IMG/VR virus record: IMGVR_UViG_3300021976_000026
Location: 1 to 48,349 of that record
Length of the DNA stretch: 48,349 bases
DNA from: a virus
Reading direction: 5' to 3' (one strand)
Each line of letters opens with the position of its first letter. Within the stretch, counting starts at the first letter, position 1. Below the pieces are notes generated by a model. The model made no database searches. It saw only the letters and a list, made by a program, of their open reading frames with translations, and was not told where the DNA came from. Shown here piece after piece: positions 46,571 through 48,349 of this stretch. A program made the translations under genes and the position numbers.

Positions 46571-46791
46571 CCGAGGTCTGGGTTCGCCACGTCGATGAGG
46601 TTGATGGCTACTTCTTGACCAACACCGAGGTGGAGAAGGTCGACGACGTCATCGCCATGCTGACGCGGTGGGGGCTGCACGCCTACGACCGCGAGTGGTC
46701 TCAGGAGAGCGACTTCACCGGTCAGTTCACCCAGCAGGGCCGCCACATCGTGTTCGAGATCCTCCTCGGCTGGGGCGAAGATGACGCCTGA
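46567..46791 (+). CDS. unknown small protein
   Basis: A 74-residue protein starting at GTG 46567, coupled by GTGA to the annealase. Mixed strands (TEVWVRHVDEVDGYFLTNTEV, IVFEILLGWGEDD). Its stop overlaps the nuclease start. May be an accessory factor of the recombination pair; no motif seen. Confidence 0.6.
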   Translation: MTEVWVRHVDEVDGYFLTNTEVEKVDDVIAMLTRWGLHAYDREWSQESDFTGQFTQQGRHIVFEILLGWGEDDA

Positions 46792-47710
46792 CCCGCAGCT
46801 GCTCGCACAGGAGCTGCGGGCAGCCGTGCACCGGTACGAGACCGACCGGGACCGCCAGTCCATCGAGGGCCGTCTCGGCATCTCCGACATCGGCTTCTGC
46901 CGCATGTACGCCACCTACGTGGTGCGCCAGGAGGAACCGTCCGAAGACCCCTCCAAGTACGCCGCCTTCGTCGGCACCGCCATCGGCAGCTACCTGGAGA
47001 CGGTCATCGAGCACATGTACCCGACCGCCGAGCGGGACATGACCGTGGAGGTCGAACTCCCCTCCGGGGCCAAGGTGGAGGGTCACCCCGACATCGTGCT
47101 GCCCGCCGGGGTCATCGACATCAAGACAGTCGACGGACTTACGTCGGTGCGACGTAAGGGAGCCTCCTTGCAGCAGCGCTTCCAGCGCCAGCTCTACGCA
47201 GCTGCGCTCGACCAGGCTGGGCGGGACATCGAATGGGTGGGCAACGCCTGGTGGGACCGCTCGGCTCGCGACGAGATGCCGCACGTGGAGGTCGAGCCCT
47301 ACGACCCGCTCTGGATGACCTACGCCGACGAGTGGCTCTCCGAGGTCCTGTACGCGGTGAAGACCGGGACCGAGGCCCCCAAGGACCAGCCCATCGAGTT
47401 CTGCCAGGGCTACTGCCCGTTCTTCTCCAAGTGCCGCGGCGACGACGTCCTCAAGGACCGCGAGGGTGGCGGGCTCATCGTCAACCCGGACCATTTGGAC
47501 GCTATCGACGTGTACACGGAGGCCCAGCGCGACATCCGTGCTGCTGAGAAGACCAAGGAAGATGCCCGTAGGGCCCTTGCCGGGGTTTCGGGCATCGGCT
47601 CGGGTTTCGTGGTCAAGTGGATCGAGGTGTCCGAGTCCGACGTCCCCGGCTATACCCGCTCTGGTTACACCCGCCTGGACATCCGGCCGCTGCCGAAGAA
47701 GGTGCGATGA
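46781..47710 (+). CDS. Cas4/RecB-like PD-(D/E)XK nuclease with likely Fe-S cluster
   Basis: A 309-residue protein. Motif GHPD (101-104) and VIDIKT with Asp113 and Lys115 form the PD-(D/E)XK site, followed by the QRQLYAAAL helix (Q137 region). Cys40 and the C-terminal Cys208, Cys212, Cys218 (FCQGYCPFFSKC) fit the four-Cys iron-sulphur clamp of Cas4/AddB-type exonucleases. ATG 46781 overlaps the previous stop. With the Rad52-like protein it probably makes 3' overhangs for annealing. Confidence 0.85.
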   Translation: MTPDPQLLAQELRAAVHRYETDRDRQSIEGRLGISDIGFCRMYATYVVRQEEPSEDPSKYAAFVGTAIGSYLETVIEHMYPTAERDMTVEVELPSGAKVEGHPDIVLPAGVIDIKTVDGLTSVRRKGASLQQRFQRQLYAAALDQAGRDIEWVGNAWWDRSARDEMPHVEVEPYDPLWMTYADEWLSEVLYAVKTGTEAPKDQPIEFCQGYCPFFSKCRGDDVLKDREGGGLIVNPDHLDAIDVYTEAQRDIRAAEKTKEDARRALAGVSGIGSGFVVKWIEVSESDVPGYTRSGYTRLDIRPLPKKVR

Positions 47711-47853
47711 GTCCCGAGGAGATCATCGAGTGGCTCAAGGTCGAGGCGGAGGACTACTACCGCTCCCTGCCTGAGCCGAGTGAGTACGAGACTGGTGTCT
47801 ACCGGGGCATTCGCCACGCCGCCACCATCTTGCAGATGAAGGTCGACCTGTGA
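47707..47853 (+). CDS. unknown small helical protein
   Basis: A 48-residue protein, ATG overlapping the nuclease stop (ATGA). Acidic helix EEIIEWLKVEAEDYYRSLPEP, then YRGIRHAATILQMK. Function unknown. Confidence 0.55.
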   Translation: MSPEEIIEWLKVEAEDYYRSLPEPSEYETGVYRGIRHAATILQMKVDL

Positions 47854-48095
47854 GCAAAGAGACCTACGACGCCCTGGACGCGGCGATCCGCGCCCACACC
47901 GCCGACGAGACCGATGGCGACTACGCGGTCGACTGGGTCGTGTGCATCGCCGCCGTCCACTCCGGCTCCACCGGCGGCACCAACTACGGCTACAACCTCT
48001 CCGGCGGCTACAAGGAGAACATGCCGAGCCACCGAGTTATCGGCCTGCTCGACTTCACCCGCCACCTCATTCTGACCGAGGACGACGATGACTGA
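47850..48095 (+). CDS. unknown small acidic protein
   Basis: An 81-residue protein starting at GTG 47850, coupled by GTGA. Acidic, with a hydrophobic strand (VDWVVCIAAVHSG) and C-terminal EDDDD. Last full gene before the junction gene; overlaps it by 8 bases. Function unknown. Confidence 0.55.
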   Translation: MSKETYDALDAAIRAHTADETDGDYAVDWVVCIAAVHSGSTGGTNYGYNLSGGYKENMPSHRVIGLLDFTRHLILTEDDDD

Positions 48096-48349
48096 GCAGC
48101 CGATGCTGTTCGACGTGAAGGACAAGCCGCCGAAGAAGCGCGTGGTGGGCAACAGCCACGCCAAGCCGGTCTGGACGAAGTACCACGCCGAGAAGGCCAA
48201 GAGGCCCCACCGATGCGACTTCTGCATGCGCAACATGGTGGACAACCCGTCCGCGCCAGCGGCCCGCCTCGCACGGTTCCAGCGCAAGACCCACGACGGA
48301 CTCATCCTCTACCTGTGCGTCCCCCACACCAACGACCAGGTAGAGGATG
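48088..48349 (+). CDS. zinc-ribbon-like small protein, 5' part (continues at base 1)
   Basis: ATG 48088 overlaps the previous stop. It begins MTEQPMLFDVKDKPPKKRVVG, a basic segment, then CDFC and CVPH. The frame leaves the window at 48349 and continues in the copy at 1-162, where the stop TAG is found. In the right copy, NDQ is followed by VED; in the left copy by RVEDG, so the last ten bases come from a variant. Confidence 0.75.
   Translation, partial: MTEQPMLFDVKDKPPKKRVVGNSHAKPVWTKYHAEKAKRPHRCDFCMRNMVDNPSAPAARLARFQRKTHDGLILYLCVPHTNDQVED
48214..48339. repeat. terminal overlap, right copy
   Basis: Identical to bases 1-126 in direct orientation. The following ten bases differ from 127 onward by a three-base deletion and two substitutions, so they probably represent a related variant in the sample. 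Confidence 0.85.

Noticed and set aside
1-48349. tRNA genes, integrase, DNA polymerase
   Set aside because: Looked for by eye through cloverleaf T-arm signatures and catalytic motifs; none found. A covariance-model or profile search could still find a diverged one.

Overview
The window is an essentially complete phage genome, assembled as one circular unit of about 48.2 kb. The first 126 bases recur exactly at 48214-48339, and one gene runs off the right end and continues at base 1. The host is probably a high-GC actinobacterium. This rests on the strongly GC-rich third codon positions, the many GTG starts, an actinobacterial-type lysin and lipoprotein, and a 14-bp site identical to the actinobacterial parS core. 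No integrase, tRNA, DNA polymerase or RNA polymerase gene was recognised. About 80 genes can be supported.

Layout. Two divergent arms start from a control region at 26.7-27.2 kb and meet at base ~160. The left arm (26769 down to 159, minus strand) is the virion and lysis arm. It begins with a ribbon-helix-helix-like putative regulator and small genes, then large terminase, portal, a 1,999-residue giant protein, several likely internal virion proteins (one with lytic-transglycosylase-like and M23 peptidase domains), a scaffold, an HNH endonuclease, an N4-gp56-family major capsid protein, an adaptor, a beta-propeller-like tail protein, tail appendages, an amidase-like endolysin and a run of small membrane proteins. 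There is no tape measure and the capsid family is N4-gp56, so a short-tailed (podovirus) particle is likely.

The right arm (27190 to the end, plus strand) is a dense series of small, often overlapping genes for takeover and replication. It includes a membrane/lipoprotein cluster, an AAA+ ATPase with its own promoter region and terminator, an SSB, a DnaB/RepA-like helicase with a TTG start, HNH and zinc-ribbon proteins, a Rad52-like annealing protein and a Cas4/RecB-like nuclease. The last two make a plausible exonuclease/annealase recombination pair.

Regulation is the most striking part. A perfect 17-23 bp palindrome (GTTTCTAC, one base, GTAGAAAC) occurs ten times, only in the right arm, mostly just upstream of genes; three copies lie inside genes and all encode Val-Ser-Thr-Val-Glu-Thr. 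One diverged copy lies in the left arm before the scaffold gene. A second operator family, GGCACA-N3-TGTGCC, occurs three times at exact 42-bp intervals over the start of the ribbon-helix-helix gene. A consensus parS site lies at 31323-31336, with no parA or parB recognised. Two related repeat clusters at 38.7 and 42.7 kb flank the helicase gene and are candidate origin or control sequences. Together these suggest, as inference, either a repressor-controlled phage that could persist extrachromosomally by borrowing host ParB, or a lytic phage with an unusual dispersed regulatory system.
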